This document shows, piece by piece, positions 1 to 11,458 of a stretch of DNA of 64,000 nucleotides (position 1 is its first letter; each line of letters starts with the position of its first letter). The position numbers and the translations under genes are program-made. The stretch covers positions 3,612,408-3,676,407 of the forward strand of contig CAJFCJ010000006.1 in assembly GCA_904063045.1 (NCBI GenBank), read 5' to 3'. This stretch comes from Dimorphilus gyrociliatus. Its lineage: Eukaryota; Annelida; Polychaeta; Dinophilidae. The notes beneath the pieces are model-generated. The model was given only the letters and a program-made list of their open reading frames with translations. It had not been told where the DNA came from and did not search any database.

Positions 1-311
1 AATATATTAGGGAAAGTCTCATTAATCATTTAATATCTGCCACTAAAACGTTTCAAAGTAGATAATGTGAGTGATTCAATTAGATAGGCTACCCTTAAGG
101 AATGGAATAATTCTTCAGAAACCACTCTGATATTTACAGGGCGCCATATTTCTGAGTTGCAGGTGCTTGTTTACAGAATTTTGTCGTTTATCCTCAGAGT
201 TTTTGTATAAAATCTGTTACTAGGAATCAGAAAAACATCCGATATAGTCTAAATTTTTGATTTGAGAAATTATAGTTGGATCAATTATTTTACTTTCATT
301 TTTCATAAGAC
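1..311. other. Upstream region and 5' UTR of EHMT
   Basis: No coding sequence is evident. The last part, ending in a pyrimidine-rich stretch just before the EHMT start codon, is probably promoter plus 5' untranslated region. I see no convincing TATA box, RNA gene or repeat here. Confidence 0.4.
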
Positions 312-3014
312 ATGTCATCCTTCGTCAATCAGAGGATTCGAGAAGCTCAGCAAGATATATTTAAAAATTACGGGGTTCGAAAGATACAATTAGGTAGAAA
401 TGTTGTTCTGAGTCTTGACGAAGAGTCTCGTGAAGAAGATACGAATGGTAGCGACTCAGATGATCGTAACTGTTTTGGCACAAGGCATGGCAGGAAACGT
501 GACTACGATTCATCCAGTGATAATCTAGCTTCTGATTTTTCATCAAATGACTGCATGAGAAATAAGTTTAATGATATGGAAGAGGATTATGTAATAGGTT
601 CAAAACCTGGACCTAAAAGCTCCAAGCAAAGATTTAAACTAAGAAGGTTCAGTAAGGGTAGAAATGGTTCAGATGGGGAAATTTCAAATACTGAATTGAA
701 CGGAGGTATGTTAGAATGTTGTTTTGAACAATTAAATGTAAAGATTGTAATTTTTTTGCAGAAGATAAAATAGATTCAAGAATTATGTCCTGTAAGTGTG
801 CGATAACGAAACTCCCAATATCTTTAATATCAGGAACCAAATGCGAAGCTATTGATAGCATTAATGATAAAAAGGTGCACTGTACGAATGATGCCAGATC
901 GAAATACTACCGTACAGTTGCTGCCAACCGGCCATCAATTATCGTATGCTCAAAGCACGAAGAAGAGATGAAGAATCATCGCTTTTGTCCTCACTGTGGA
1001 CTATGCTGTGCCGAAGGGGCTTTTATACAATGCAATTCATCCCCAAAATCGCATTTAATGCACGAATATTGTTGCACTCGTGAATCTAACGTTGTTAAAT
1101 GTAGTCATTGTGCATCTGACGTTATATCTAAACGTTACTATAGAATTTCTCATTGGCAAACCGAAAGGAGAAAAACTACAAGGAGGTCTATTATGGATCC
1201 CATTAAAGAAAATCAACCAAAATCACCAAAGAAAACCAAATCAAATGCAGGTGTGACTGTTCTAGGAAAATTATGTGGAATAATCTTACAGTTAACGCCA
1301 AAGTCTCAAGAACGAATTGATCTTACCACATACGTTTTACCGAATTTTGAACGGAAAGTCAATTCAAAACTACTAATCGGATGTATAAACAAAAATGATT
1401 GTATAGGAGTTGCTGAGTGTTTCCTAAATGGAATAAAATTGGAAGAGCCAATAACTAGGGATAATGAAACACCCCTAATGTATGCAGTAGCTAAAGACAA
1501 ATTAGATATAGTGAATCTATTGACGACAATGGGTGCCGACATAGAAGCATCTGATTCTGTACGTATATTTTGAATTTTTTATCGAATATTTAATTGAACT
1601 TTTTTGTTTTTTATTGCCACAGTCGAACAACACTCCATTATTAAAGGCTGTACAAAAAGGAAATATTGAAATTGTAAAATTATTAATGCGGCATGGAGCT
1701 AATGTGAATAAGACAAATGATAATGGAAAGTCCGTTTTACATTTGGCAGCTAGCACAGGAAAAGTAAATCTCTTGAAACTGTTCCTAGAGAGGAAATTAG
1801 ATGTCAATGTCCAAGATTTTGATGGTTTCACACCTCTCGTTTATGCAGCAGAAGTGGGTCACTTGAGTTGCGGCGAATTTTTATTAAAAAATGGCAGTGA
1901 TCCAACAATAGAAGATCATGAAAAGTCTATGGCAATTCATTGGGCAGCTGTTGGAGGGAATATTAAATTGGTTTTATTATGCTATGAATATGGCTGTGAT
2001 ATAAATGCTGCGAACAATAACGGAGACACTGCTCTACATATTGCCGCACGTAGAGGAAACGAAAATATGGTATATGAAATATCTACGCATGCTATAGAGA
2101 GCATAACAGTCTCAAATAATGAAAACAAAACCCCCGTTTATATGGCTGCCTCATTAGGAAAGTGTAGCTATAACTATTTGAAGGCTAAGAAATTATTATA
2201 TACTGACAATCTCTTAAGAGAAAGGCTCATAACAACCGATCTGTCTAAAGGGAAAGAGACTGTCCCTATACCTGTTTTCAACGGTGTTGATCGTTCAGAC
2301 GAAATTGAACCTTTTATTTATGTAAGAGATAATATCGAACTGGATGACCTTAGCAGAAATATAAATTTCAAAGCTCTTGCGGGCTGTAAGTGTGATCCCG
2401 AACTATCGACCTGTTCTACGTTAGATTGTAGTTGCGCTCAACACTCGTTGGGCGTGCCTTATACAGAGGAAGGACGTCTACAAGAAAGAACTATTAAAGG
2501 AGTAAAAACGCCAAGATTATTTGAATGTAATGATATGTGTAAATGTTCGAGTAAATGCAGTAATAGAGTTGTTCAGAATGGAATCACTTTCCGAATTGAT
2601 CTTTTCAAAACCAAGAGGAAAGGATGGGGAGTTAGAGCAGCTCAACAAATACCTAAAAACTCTTTCATCTGTGAATATATTGGTGAAGTGATATCAGATG
2701 CAAGTGCCGACGATCGTCAGCATAATGATTCCTATATATATGAAATATGTGAGGACAGAAATGATACTCATTGCATAGATGCAGCAACCTACGCAAATAT
2801 TGCCAGATTCATAAATCATAGTTGTGAACCGAATTTATTCATTACAAGAGTTTATACGAATTGTCAGGATTTAAGCTTTCCCCGGATATGTTTTTTTACC
2901 CTGAAGGATATTTTTATAGGCGAAGAATTGTCGTATGATTATGGATCAACCTTTTGGGAAATGAAGAAATTTAAATGCGCTTGTGGAACTGAATCCTGTC
3001 GATATTCGAATTAA
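312..3014 (+). CDS. EHMT: Histone H3K9 methyltransferase EHMT/G9a-GLP
   Basis: Nuclear SET-domain enzyme that methylates histone H3 lysine 9. Three exons, 312-705, 762-1558 and 1623-3014, join in phase to give 860 aa, shorter than vertebrate EHMT (about 1,200-1,300) because the acidic/serine-rich N-terminus is short. Seen in order: N-terminal disordered region (about 1-135), the EHMT-type Cys-rich zinc region (about 141-255, with CPHCGLCC), ankyrin repeats (about 335-600) that in this family read H3K9me1/2, a pre-SET Cys cluster (from about residue 651), SET with RFINHSCEPN (N795/H796), and post-SET CACGTESC. The SET sequence ELSYDYG has Tyr at residue 835, where mammalian G9a/GLP have Phe (ELGFDYG); this is the Phe/Tyr switch that controls how many methyl groups are added. 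The two introns are 56 and 64 bp. Identification is secure because ankyrin plus pre-SET/SET is unique to this family. Confidence 0.95.
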
Positions 3015-3499
3015 TAGATATATATTTTTATTCTTTTGTCTGCTTATTTGATAATTTATATGTAAAATTAGCAACTCTCTATAAGTTTACAACAATTGTT
3101 AATAATGCATTTATAATCCTCCGAATAAGGGAATAATAGAGTATTGCATTGGGCGATAATTATTATTTAACGACCGCGTACTCTTATAAAAAGGCAGCGT
3201 TTCGCTTACGAAAAGGGCGTAGCCAATAGTGTTGGGTTTCTGTCGATTTTATTTAATCCGAAAGCGTTTAAAAAAACGTTCTTTTGTGTTTAATTATTAA
3301 CAGGGCGGCCGTCTTAATATGGAGATCCAGTCGATTTTTCTATTGTAGCTGAGCAGACTAAGCAAATATGTACATGGAAGGCCAACAAAAGCGCACGCCG
3401 CTCTTTCAGTAGGCCGCTCTTCCGAAGTGCTTTCTCATTCAACTATCGACGTCAATAACGATAGTGCCAGAGCGTCTAGGGCGTTCAATAGCAAACGAC
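3015..3499. other. EHMT 3' end and myosin 5' region
   Basis: Non-coding. The first part is the EHMT 3' UTR. The rest, richer in GC, carries a TATA-like motif at 3185 and leads into the myosin start codon at 3500. A GTG-initiated reading frame from 3464 is open upstream of that ATG, but there is no reason to start there. Confidence 0.4.
3185..3192 (+). promoter_or_regulatory. TATA box candidate for the myosin gene
   Basis: TATAAAAA lies in a locally GC-richer stretch about 315 bp before the start codon at 3500. The distance would require a 5' UTR of about 280 nt. Inference from the motif only. Confidence 0.35.
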
Positions 3500-6400
3500 A
3501 TGGAAGACGAGAAGAAAAAGGAAAAATTTCGACGAGCTTGGATGAACCACATGAAAAATAAAATGTTTATTATTCAACGGTATTTTAAAACCATCCAGGA
3601 TAGTAAGGAATCAGAAGGTCAGTTAATTTATAATTGTTTAGCATATAATTTTTCCTTGTAAAATATGAATACGCTCATTTTCTTTAATCAAATCAGGTTC
3701 CGACATGACGCTCCAAATAACGGATCTCAACCGGCAGATGGCACGTCGACCCTCACCTGCTGGTAGCAGTAATAACTCGTTGAACGAAGGTATGACATAA
3801 TCATTTCAATTTGAGTTGAATGTATTGGACAATAATTCATTATTACCTTTAATTGATTTATTTTAAAACTGTCTATATTTAAAACAATCTTAAAGAATTA
3901 TAAAAGTTTTATAGTGGTTGTTTTTATTTTCTTAATCGAGTGTTCTTTGCACTTTTTGTAATTTGTACCTGACAATTTCTTTTTTTCATCTTTCTATTAC
4001 ATCCGGTTCTCCATTGAATTCAAAGGAAATTTAGGGCGCAAAAAGTTTGAAAAAGTGAACAGCTAGGGGCGGCTTTACTTTTTAGAAAGTCGACCAAGAC
4101 TAATAAATCACTCCATTATCTTCTAGATATTCGATTTGTGTCAAATCAGGAGTACAATCGATATTACGTAATGCTAGGCGAATTACGTAACTGAGTGGAC
4201 GGTAGGCCTGAGTAAACGGTTGAAAGACTTACTATTTGAAAGGAAACGGGGAAGGGGTTGAGAGAACATAACACGTTCGGAACACGTTCGGAAGGGGTCG
4301 TGTTTGCTTGTGACGGGGTACCAGTCTATTCAATTCTATTGGCGCCATTCGACTGACTGACCGTCGGGCTGGCAGCATGTCACAATATCTAATGGAATTA
4401 TGATGAGCAGGGCGGACTCCAGTTGCATTCCTAAGCCTGTCGTTTATTTATAAGGATATTCTTATTCTCTTTTTTCAATATGCTTGGCGAAAGTGTTAAA
4501 AGAAAAGCTCAGAACATTCGCTGATCAGAGGCGGCGAATGTGTACAGTGTAAGCAAATCGTATATAGGCTCGAATATGAAAGGAGGCCGAGATGAAAGAA
4601 GAACGTGCGCGAAGTTCATCTCTACCGCCTTGTGAGTAGTTATCCGACTCTTAAAATTGAGTTTCAATTAATAGTAGAAAAAAAGTAGCTGCACCTGGCT
4701 CTCTTTTCTCTTTATTTCTTCATTTCTTTCTCTTCGTCTTTCTCTCTGCACCCACTTCTTTTCTTTATTATTTTCTTACTGCGAGCGTTAAAAGGCGGTG
4801 AAGCATCGTGAAAAAAAAGGTGTATTACATCTGCCAGAAAAAATAGCCCCCCAGGCTATTATACCATTTTATTTCGCCTTCTATTCGTTCTTTTTTTATT
4901 CAGATCGGCGACAATCACGTCTTGAAACGAGTCGACCTTACAATTATCGGAAATCGGGTGGAGGAGAAATCAGTGAAAATCTGGCCGATATTTCCGGACC
5001 TCTAACAGAGCATGCTTTACTAGTCGCTCTGCAAAATAGCGTCTCATCAAATAGATGTTGCGTGAGTATATATAAAATTGAACCTATATATATATATACA
5101 GGTATATATGACTATATGCTATCATATTGGCTTGTATTACATATTAACCTGGTTGATAGGCCGCTTTAAAACTTATAAAAAAGTTAACGTTTCCGAATAT
5201 TGTGACCTAGAAAAAGGGTTGATAGTCCTTAATGTCGTCTTAATTAGAAGTGTTTTCGCGAACGTCGTTAACGCAGCAAGACGCTTGACACGGGACGAAA
5301 TTTCCCGCCGATTTTTCATACTAATTGTCTATTGACATGAACCTTCACATTCCAGACTAAAATCGGAACGGTGACGGTGGTCTTGAATAGGCGTCAACGC
5401 CAACCGCCCCCACGGCTTTTGGAAGTAACGCCTGTTTGCTCCCATCTGCGAAATGTCGTTGACGAAGCTGTCAATCAGTACTTCGATACGGGTCAGAGTC
5501 AGACGATCATTTTAAGCGGATTATCGGGAGCGGGAAAAACGGACGCGTGCCGCCGAATACAACGCCATTTTTTGGACATTTGTGGCGGAGGTAAAGAAAC
5601 TGATGTTTTTAAGCATTCTTCCGCCGCATTAACTGTTCTACACTCGCTTACTACTTGTTCAACCCCTCTAAATCCTCATGCAAGCCGATTGGTAAGTACG
5701 CTTTTATTATACCAAGACACGCACAGAAATAGATAAGGGTGAAGATATAACCCTAAAAGGACTTCAATTATATCGCGTGATGACCGTTTTTTTTGTTGAA
5801 CCTTTGAAGAATCGGTCTCCTTTAAGCCTATACATGCTGGCGCCTAAAAATCTAGTTCGGAACGCCAGTGAAACGCCCAAGCGTTATTTTCTTACGCGTT
5901 GGTGAATACGTTACGTACTTCAAAAGCATTCAATTTATGCAGGAGAAATTAAAAACCGGAAGAGACCGTGTTTTGTAATTTATATTGTGTAGATATCTAT
6001 AAATATATATATACTGTATATATACAATATATACATAAACAGTTAGAGGAGTAAATTTTATAGCTGTTTTTTTGTGCCAAGTCTTATTTATATAGTCGAC
6101 TTTTAGAGGATTATGTCGTAGTACTAAAAGGCGCAAGACTCAACTCTTTTATTATTCCAGGGTTACTATTTAGAAAATCAAATAACGAATGGTGCTATAC
6201 AAAAGTTGCGAGTAACTTGCTATTTCTTTGATTCGGTAAGTTATCCATACGATGTCTTACTTTTGTGATTTAATTGTGAGATATTCTAATAAAAAATATA
6301 TAATAATATTATATACGACTCTTTCTATTGTATTCAATAAAATAGGGAAAGAGGTTTGAAAAACGTTCAAAATGACAAAATTTTAAAAAGCTGTCAGAAC

Positions 6401-8862
6401 TTTAGCATATGAGGGGTGCTAAAAAGAATGTAAAACATTCTCTAATAATTTGTTTTATCGACGCTCTTTCAGTCCCGCGTTGTACGTCTACCTCCTACTG
6501 AGCGCAACTATCACGTCTTCTATCTTCTTCTATCAGCACTTTCCAACTCGGAAAAAGGTTTTTCTTTTCTATTGTAAAATTCAATTATTTATAATAAAAT
6601 AATTATTATTATTTACTGAGATACCTTATTTGTTTGCGGAATATTTACGATCTTCCTATTGACGTGTACGTTCTTTTTAACCCTTTCTATTTTATCTAGC
6701 TAAATTCCACCTGCAAGGATATTCGGCGAATAATTTGTGTTATTTAAGTGCCGGCGACGTTAGAACTTTTTCGCCTGAGGATAATGTTCAAAGGCTATCG
6801 GCTTGGACGGTACGTATAAATGAGATTCTTATCACATCATCTCGGTATGATAATGATACGCTTTCATTTACCTATGACACTCTTTTTTGTAAAGGCCGCC
6901 CTAACCGTTCTTGGCATACCCGTGGCTGATGTCCTTCGTATACTTAGCGCAGTTCTCCTGCTAGGAAACATATGCTTTAGCGATGGACCAGACTCTCGCC
7001 CTATACTTCGGGGTGAACAAGAATTACAATCTGTTGCCAGTTTACTCGGCTTATCCTCTTCTTCATTAAAAGCTGGTTTGACCACTATTATGCAACGTGT
7101 TAGGATGCAAAAAGTCTCCTCAATAGCTGACGCGGCGGCGGCGAATTCTATTAGAGACGCGCTAGCGGAAGCCCTTTTTGCCCGAACAATAACAGCGGTA
7201 GTGAGGAGGATCAATTGCGCCTCTCGCCGAACCCCTCAAACTTCAACAATTAACGCAACGACAACCAGTGACAGTAGTCAGGATTCGAGCGGTATGAGAC
7301 AGAAAATTTATATTCATAAAATTCTACTTTCAACACCTGTTTTCCCAACGGTTTTTTTATTACTTCCATACAGAACAAAGCGTTTCGCACGGTAAAATCT
7401 CACCGGTTGCCGCTACTATTAGCGTGCTAGATTTTCCGGGTTTCGAGAATTTCCGCACCAATTCAGCTGCTCAATTGTCTATGAACATCGGTGCCGAATC
7501 ACTTCAGCATTTTTATACTACTCACATTCTCGCTCAACCGCGAAGGGCTTGTCTTGACGAACAATTGCAAACGGATATCGCCTTCTACGACAATAGTCCT
7601 GTTCTACAGGTGTTAACAGCTCCTCGAACGGGCATTATAAGCCTACTCGATGCTCATAATTCCAGTCAAATGACAGCTATACGAGAATTTATTCAGGATG
7701 TTAGATCTCAACACACGGCAACGAACTTGTAAGTGTTTTAATTAAAGAAATAGTAATTATATTTTGAATGAATAGCGCCATCTATCGTTGTTTTAATATT
7801 TTTTTTTTGTATAGTGTATACGAACCTACTGAAACAAATGCCGACTTCGGAATAAGACACTTTGCCGAACCCGTTTCGTATGATGCTGAAACTTTAATTA
7901 AACAAAATTCTGACAATTTACCAAGTAGCATTGTTAATATGTTTTCAACCTCCTCATTTGGGTTTGCGGCCCATCTGTTCACCAATGAATTGAAAAATAT
8001 GAATGGAACAACTTCTTGCCGAATTTGTCCGCCACCTGATGTTCGTATTACGAGCAGAAGTTCCGGATTATGCCAAGATGCCTACGCATTTATACAATAC
8101 GTGATGGCAAGTGCTAAGAGTGGTTACCCGCATTTTATTCAATGCTTGAGAACCTCGGGGAAATCGGGCTTTTCGAGAGAACTGGTGGCAAAGCAGACTC
8201 GTGCTTTGCAGCTGCTGGAAACTCTTCATGTTATGAGTGATGGTCTTGCCCATAGAATTCGCCATTCAGCTTTCATAAATCGGTTCCGTATTTTAGCTCC
8301 TCGAGATTCAAAAATAGGAGTGCGTTCTATATTGGAATCTATAATTGATTACTCTAAGGGCACAAGATCGTGGTGTGCAGGGAAAAAGTACGTCTTACTT
8401 AGTGAAACTTGCCGCAAGCGCTTGGAGGAGGCTCGCTGTCGCAGACGAAATGCTGCGGCCACCATTATTCAAGCGTATTGGAGACGACGTCAATGCCTTA
8501 AGCGTTGGCCGCACCTGAAACGACATTTAAGGCAGAGACAGAAACCTGCGATAGTCCGTCGACGACATCATTCTTGGAGCGAAACTCCCCCTCCAGCCAT
8601 ACCCTTACAACGCCCATACACTATTGTGGATGGTAAGAAAGTTGGATTTCCCCAACAAAGAGTAATGAAGGAGACTTACAACACAAATTACGGAGTTTCG
8701 TTAAAGCAAGGGCAAGGCATTACTGTTGTTGGACAAGCAAAACAACCAGGCTACGTGCTTGTTCAAGTTCCCTCTAAGCCATCTGTACCTGTACCTTTTC
8801 ATTTGACAAACATTCGCAGATCATCTAGCGCAACTAATCTCTCTCTTCCCATTGACATTTAA
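3500..8862 (+). CDS. Divergent unconventional myosin, class unresolved (dachs/class XX-like?)
   Basis: Actin-based motor protein, 924 aa from ten exons: 3500-3617, 3697-3789, 4904-5061, 5356-5691, 6161-6235, 6473-6557, 6700-6809, 6895-7291, 7374-7728, 7815-8862; every junction keeps phase. Visible motor elements: P-loop GLSGAGKT (178-185; usual GESGAGKT), degenerate switch I (NPHASRLG for NxNSSRFGK), an ERNYHVFY segment, switch II/relay DFPGFENFRTNS, the HFIQCLRTSG actin-binding/SH1 region, then one IQ motif (AATIIQAYWRRRQ) and a basic tail of about 130 aa without coiled coil. The usual YTxIGxxLxxNP motif before the P-loop is eroded. Single IQ, short tail and no MyTH4, FERM, PDZ or ankyrin exclude most classes; dachs (XX), III, XVI and XVIII remain to be tested. 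The tail contains KKVGF, which fits a PP1-docking RVxF pattern, weak evidence only. The ATG at 3500 is the first in-frame ATG; a second possible first exon lies at 4592. Confidence 0.85.
4270..4291. repeat. Two tandem copies of an 11-bp motif
   Basis: AACACGTTCGG occurs twice back to back. Each copy contains an E-box-like CACGTT. It lies in the long myosin intron about 300 bp before the candidate alternative first exon, so it could be a regulatory site. This is inference. Confidence 0.4.
4592..4631 (+). other. Candidate alternative first coding exon of the myosin gene
   Basis: An ATG opens 13 codons plus one base (M-K-E-E-R-A-R-S-S-S-L-P-P) and ends at a strong donor, GTGAGT, in phase 1. This is exactly the phase needed to join the constitutive exon at 4904 (junction codon TAT). 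The same frame has a stop just upstream of the ATG, so it could only act as a first exon. It would replace the basic N-terminus encoded at 3500-3789. Confidence 0.4.
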
Positions 8863-9023
8863 AAATTTGTATCAGGTGCTTTGTCAGTATTTTTTTTTTT
8901 TTTGATATAAATAAAAATAATAGAAAAAAATCAAAGAACGTGCCGGATATCGACATTCCAATGATAAAGGCCTAAACTTAGGCGTGGCGTTTTAAACGCA
9001 TAGACGTATATGCTGCAGTAAAC

Positions 9024-9958
9024 ATGCAGTCGGCGTTCCTAACGTTTCTTTTGCCGTTGACTTTAGCAACAGACTGTTTTTTCAATAATAAATATGAAGC
9101 TTCTTACGACTATCGCGTTGATGTAATGACTGCAAATTATAAATATGGACAAACTACATCAGGTTTGAAGTGAAGATATACAGCATATATTTATATAATT
9201 TGTATGAATATATATTTATATGATATCTAATTTAAACTATCAAATATCTATTATATGTTTTCATATCTTTCTCTTCAATTAAGTATAGAATTTATAGAAT
9301 TCATTCGACTAAATCGATTATTTAAGACGAGAAATGTATAGGTAAGCGCTAAATATTGCTGTATTTCAGTGAAACTTACAAAAGGGAAGGGTTCTAATAA
9401 AACATTAGAAATACGCGTTGTCATGCAAGCCAGAACTTCTTCGCTCAATTCAACAGAGATAATTGGAAGATGGCAACAAGTTAACAATACACAGGACCCC
9501 GATCAAATTATAACATGTCATTTTCCAAACGATACTGTCAATATGTCTATTGAATCGAATCGTGTTGTTGGAACGGTTGGTTCCTGGTTTTGGTTAGCCG
9601 ATAAACCTGCGCACACTATAAAGAGTTTTTATTTTATGTAAGCAATTACGTTATTCTGACAAAAAAAATAAAAAACATAATTAAAAAACGCCATTTTCTG
9701 CAAAAAAAAAAAACATATAAAAAAATTAAAAAGCATGAAGAACTAGGATTAAAAACTCGATATTAACTATACTATATAGAGCGAAAATTTGGACAAACGA
9801 GTCTCAAGAATGGAAGAGTTTAAGATCGAAGACTATACAAATTTATGGAAGTAAAGGAGGAACAACGGTAAACTGAGAACAGGTTTCAATATTGGAATAT
9901 AATAATATTTTATTTTTTCAATTGCAGACTGAAGATGATATGTTTCAGACGCGTTTAA
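9024..9958 (+). CDS. Small secreted orphan protein
   Basis: I do not recognise this gene. Exon 1 (9024-9162) encodes a clear signal peptide (MQSAFLTFLLPLTLATDC) followed by a Tyr/Asn-rich stretch; exon 2 starts at 9370 in phase 1 and encodes an Asn-glycosylation-rich region with two visible mature cysteines and a Trp-rich patch (VGSWFWLADKP). Exon 2 can read to a TAA at 9639-9641 (136 aa), or use the strong donor GTAAGC at 9638 and join 9928-9958, which replaces the last residue by a short basic tail ending CFRRV. Without transcripts I cannot tell which end is used. A secreted or lumenal single-domain protein is likely. The neighbouring myosin and Hes genes give no hint of function. Confidence 0.6.
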
Positions 9959-11458
9959 TTGCAATTGGAACTTTAGTTTTCACCTATATAGGAATGTACT
10001 TTGTTTTCTCTTTACTCCTACTATAAAAAATGAACCCATTTCTTTCAAATTTGTACTAATTTAACCGCAGATGGAGCCACAAGTGGTCATTTCTTAAGAA
10101 AATTTTTATTGTTCAGCTTTAGATGTTTTTATTTAATGATCTATTTTCTTTCTTAAGATAAGAAGTAAAAATTATGTAAATTTTTAAAATATTATGCAAA
10201 TTAACTTGTTTTTTGAATATTCAATAACATTGAAAAAAAAAAAGATATTTCTTTATTAATAGATTATTATAATTTTTCTTCCCCACAACGTAACTTGTCA
10301 AGTTGTAATATGATTGTTCTCATTCCTTGTTACTTCTTCAAGTATATAGGCCTACATTGCTTAAAAAAATAAAACACCCTTGAAAAAAAATTTGAAGATG
10401 TTTACCGAAACCTTAAAGGTTTCTTCTTTTATCAAATAGACTTATTAGCAGAAATAGGATATTTCGGTGATCTTTTTAAGTTTTAAATGGAAATTCTCAC
10501 GGGAAAGGGTTTCAAGTGGAATACAAATGATTATGAAAGAAAACTGAAAAGAGAGAAAGAGATTGTATGAGGTAACTGCGAATGAGGTAGGGAGGGGGGA
10601 GGGCGGGAGAAGGGAAACTAAGAATAAAAAATGAAAGGTTTTTTTTTTGTAATTAAAATAAAGAAAAAAAAAACAACGAGAGACTTTCTCACTCTTATTG
10701 TTTTCTTTTCCGTTATATAACTGCCAAAGTTAATTTGCATAAAACAAGTTAATTTTCTCTTTCTTATGTTAAAAATAGAGAAATTTTCTCATGTCGATAA
10801 AGTTAATGAAAAATGTCTCGTGTCTAAAGAATAAAATAGAAGAGAGATAGCTGATTATTTTATTGACATAGAAATTATCGTTCTCTACCGTCTTTTAGTT
10901 AAACAGCAAGTAAACAAACTATACTTTCACTGACAATGGGCTATAATTTAAGCTTGTTAAACTGGGCATATCCGTTCAACAAAGAACCTTCTAAATAACT
11001 TTAATAACCCCCCTCTCCCTACCTTTTTTTGACTGTCATTAAAAGACTAGAAAAGTATTTATGACCCCCTATCCTAAATTTAATTAGGGATAGAAACGAA
11101 AGATAAGAGGTGAGTTTGTGGCGTTCAATCTTGAATGTGGTCGCTCTTCTCACACGCCTTATGTAACTGCCCTTATGCGTTACATAATTAAATATAACGT
11201 ATGTAAACACCTGAAAAGAATATATGATTGGACAAAGGCGACCAGCAGCGTCTAATCGTTTTCTCTCTGTGATCTTCGCACTTTGCTCAAACACTCCCAA
11301 AATTCGTCCTTTCTAAAGATTTCAATGCCGAAAGCTATTCGTCAATTGTTTTCTCCTGAAAGGTGGCGCGTTTTCGTCCTTACATAGTTACGGATTGCCC
11401 TTCTGCTCATTTGACGCTTGTTCAAATTCAATTTACCTCCAGACTTGATCCGAGCAAC
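9959..11458. other. 1.5-kb non-coding interval upstream of the Hes gene
   Basis: AT-rich with poly-A/T tracts and a purine-rich stretch around 10580-10620. Only a short minus-strand frame (11019-11300) without family features is open. It probably holds the Hes control region; I found no clear TTCCCAC/GTGGGAA CSL-binding site by eye. Confidence 0.4.

Larger units (their letters stand above)
3790..4903 (+). other. Long intron 2 of the myosin gene
   Basis: This 1.1-kb intron is far above the local norm of about 60 bp and is GC-richer than most introns here. It contains a duplicated 11-bp motif (4270-4291) and a candidate alternative first exon at 4592-4631. It may hold an internal promoter; no other gene is visible. 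Confidence 0.5.

Noticed and set aside
6864-7214. Minus-strand frame of 116 aa
   Set aside because: Antisense to a myosin motor exon; no recognisable protein features.
9370-9641. Second exon of the secreted orphan taken as a complete gene
   Set aside because: It has no ATG of its own; an upstream exon with signal peptide joins it in phase across a normal intron.
11019-11300. Minus-strand 93-aa frame upstream of Hes
   Set aside because: Starts and ends in AT-rich intergenic DNA, no domain, no splice partners and no signal peptide.
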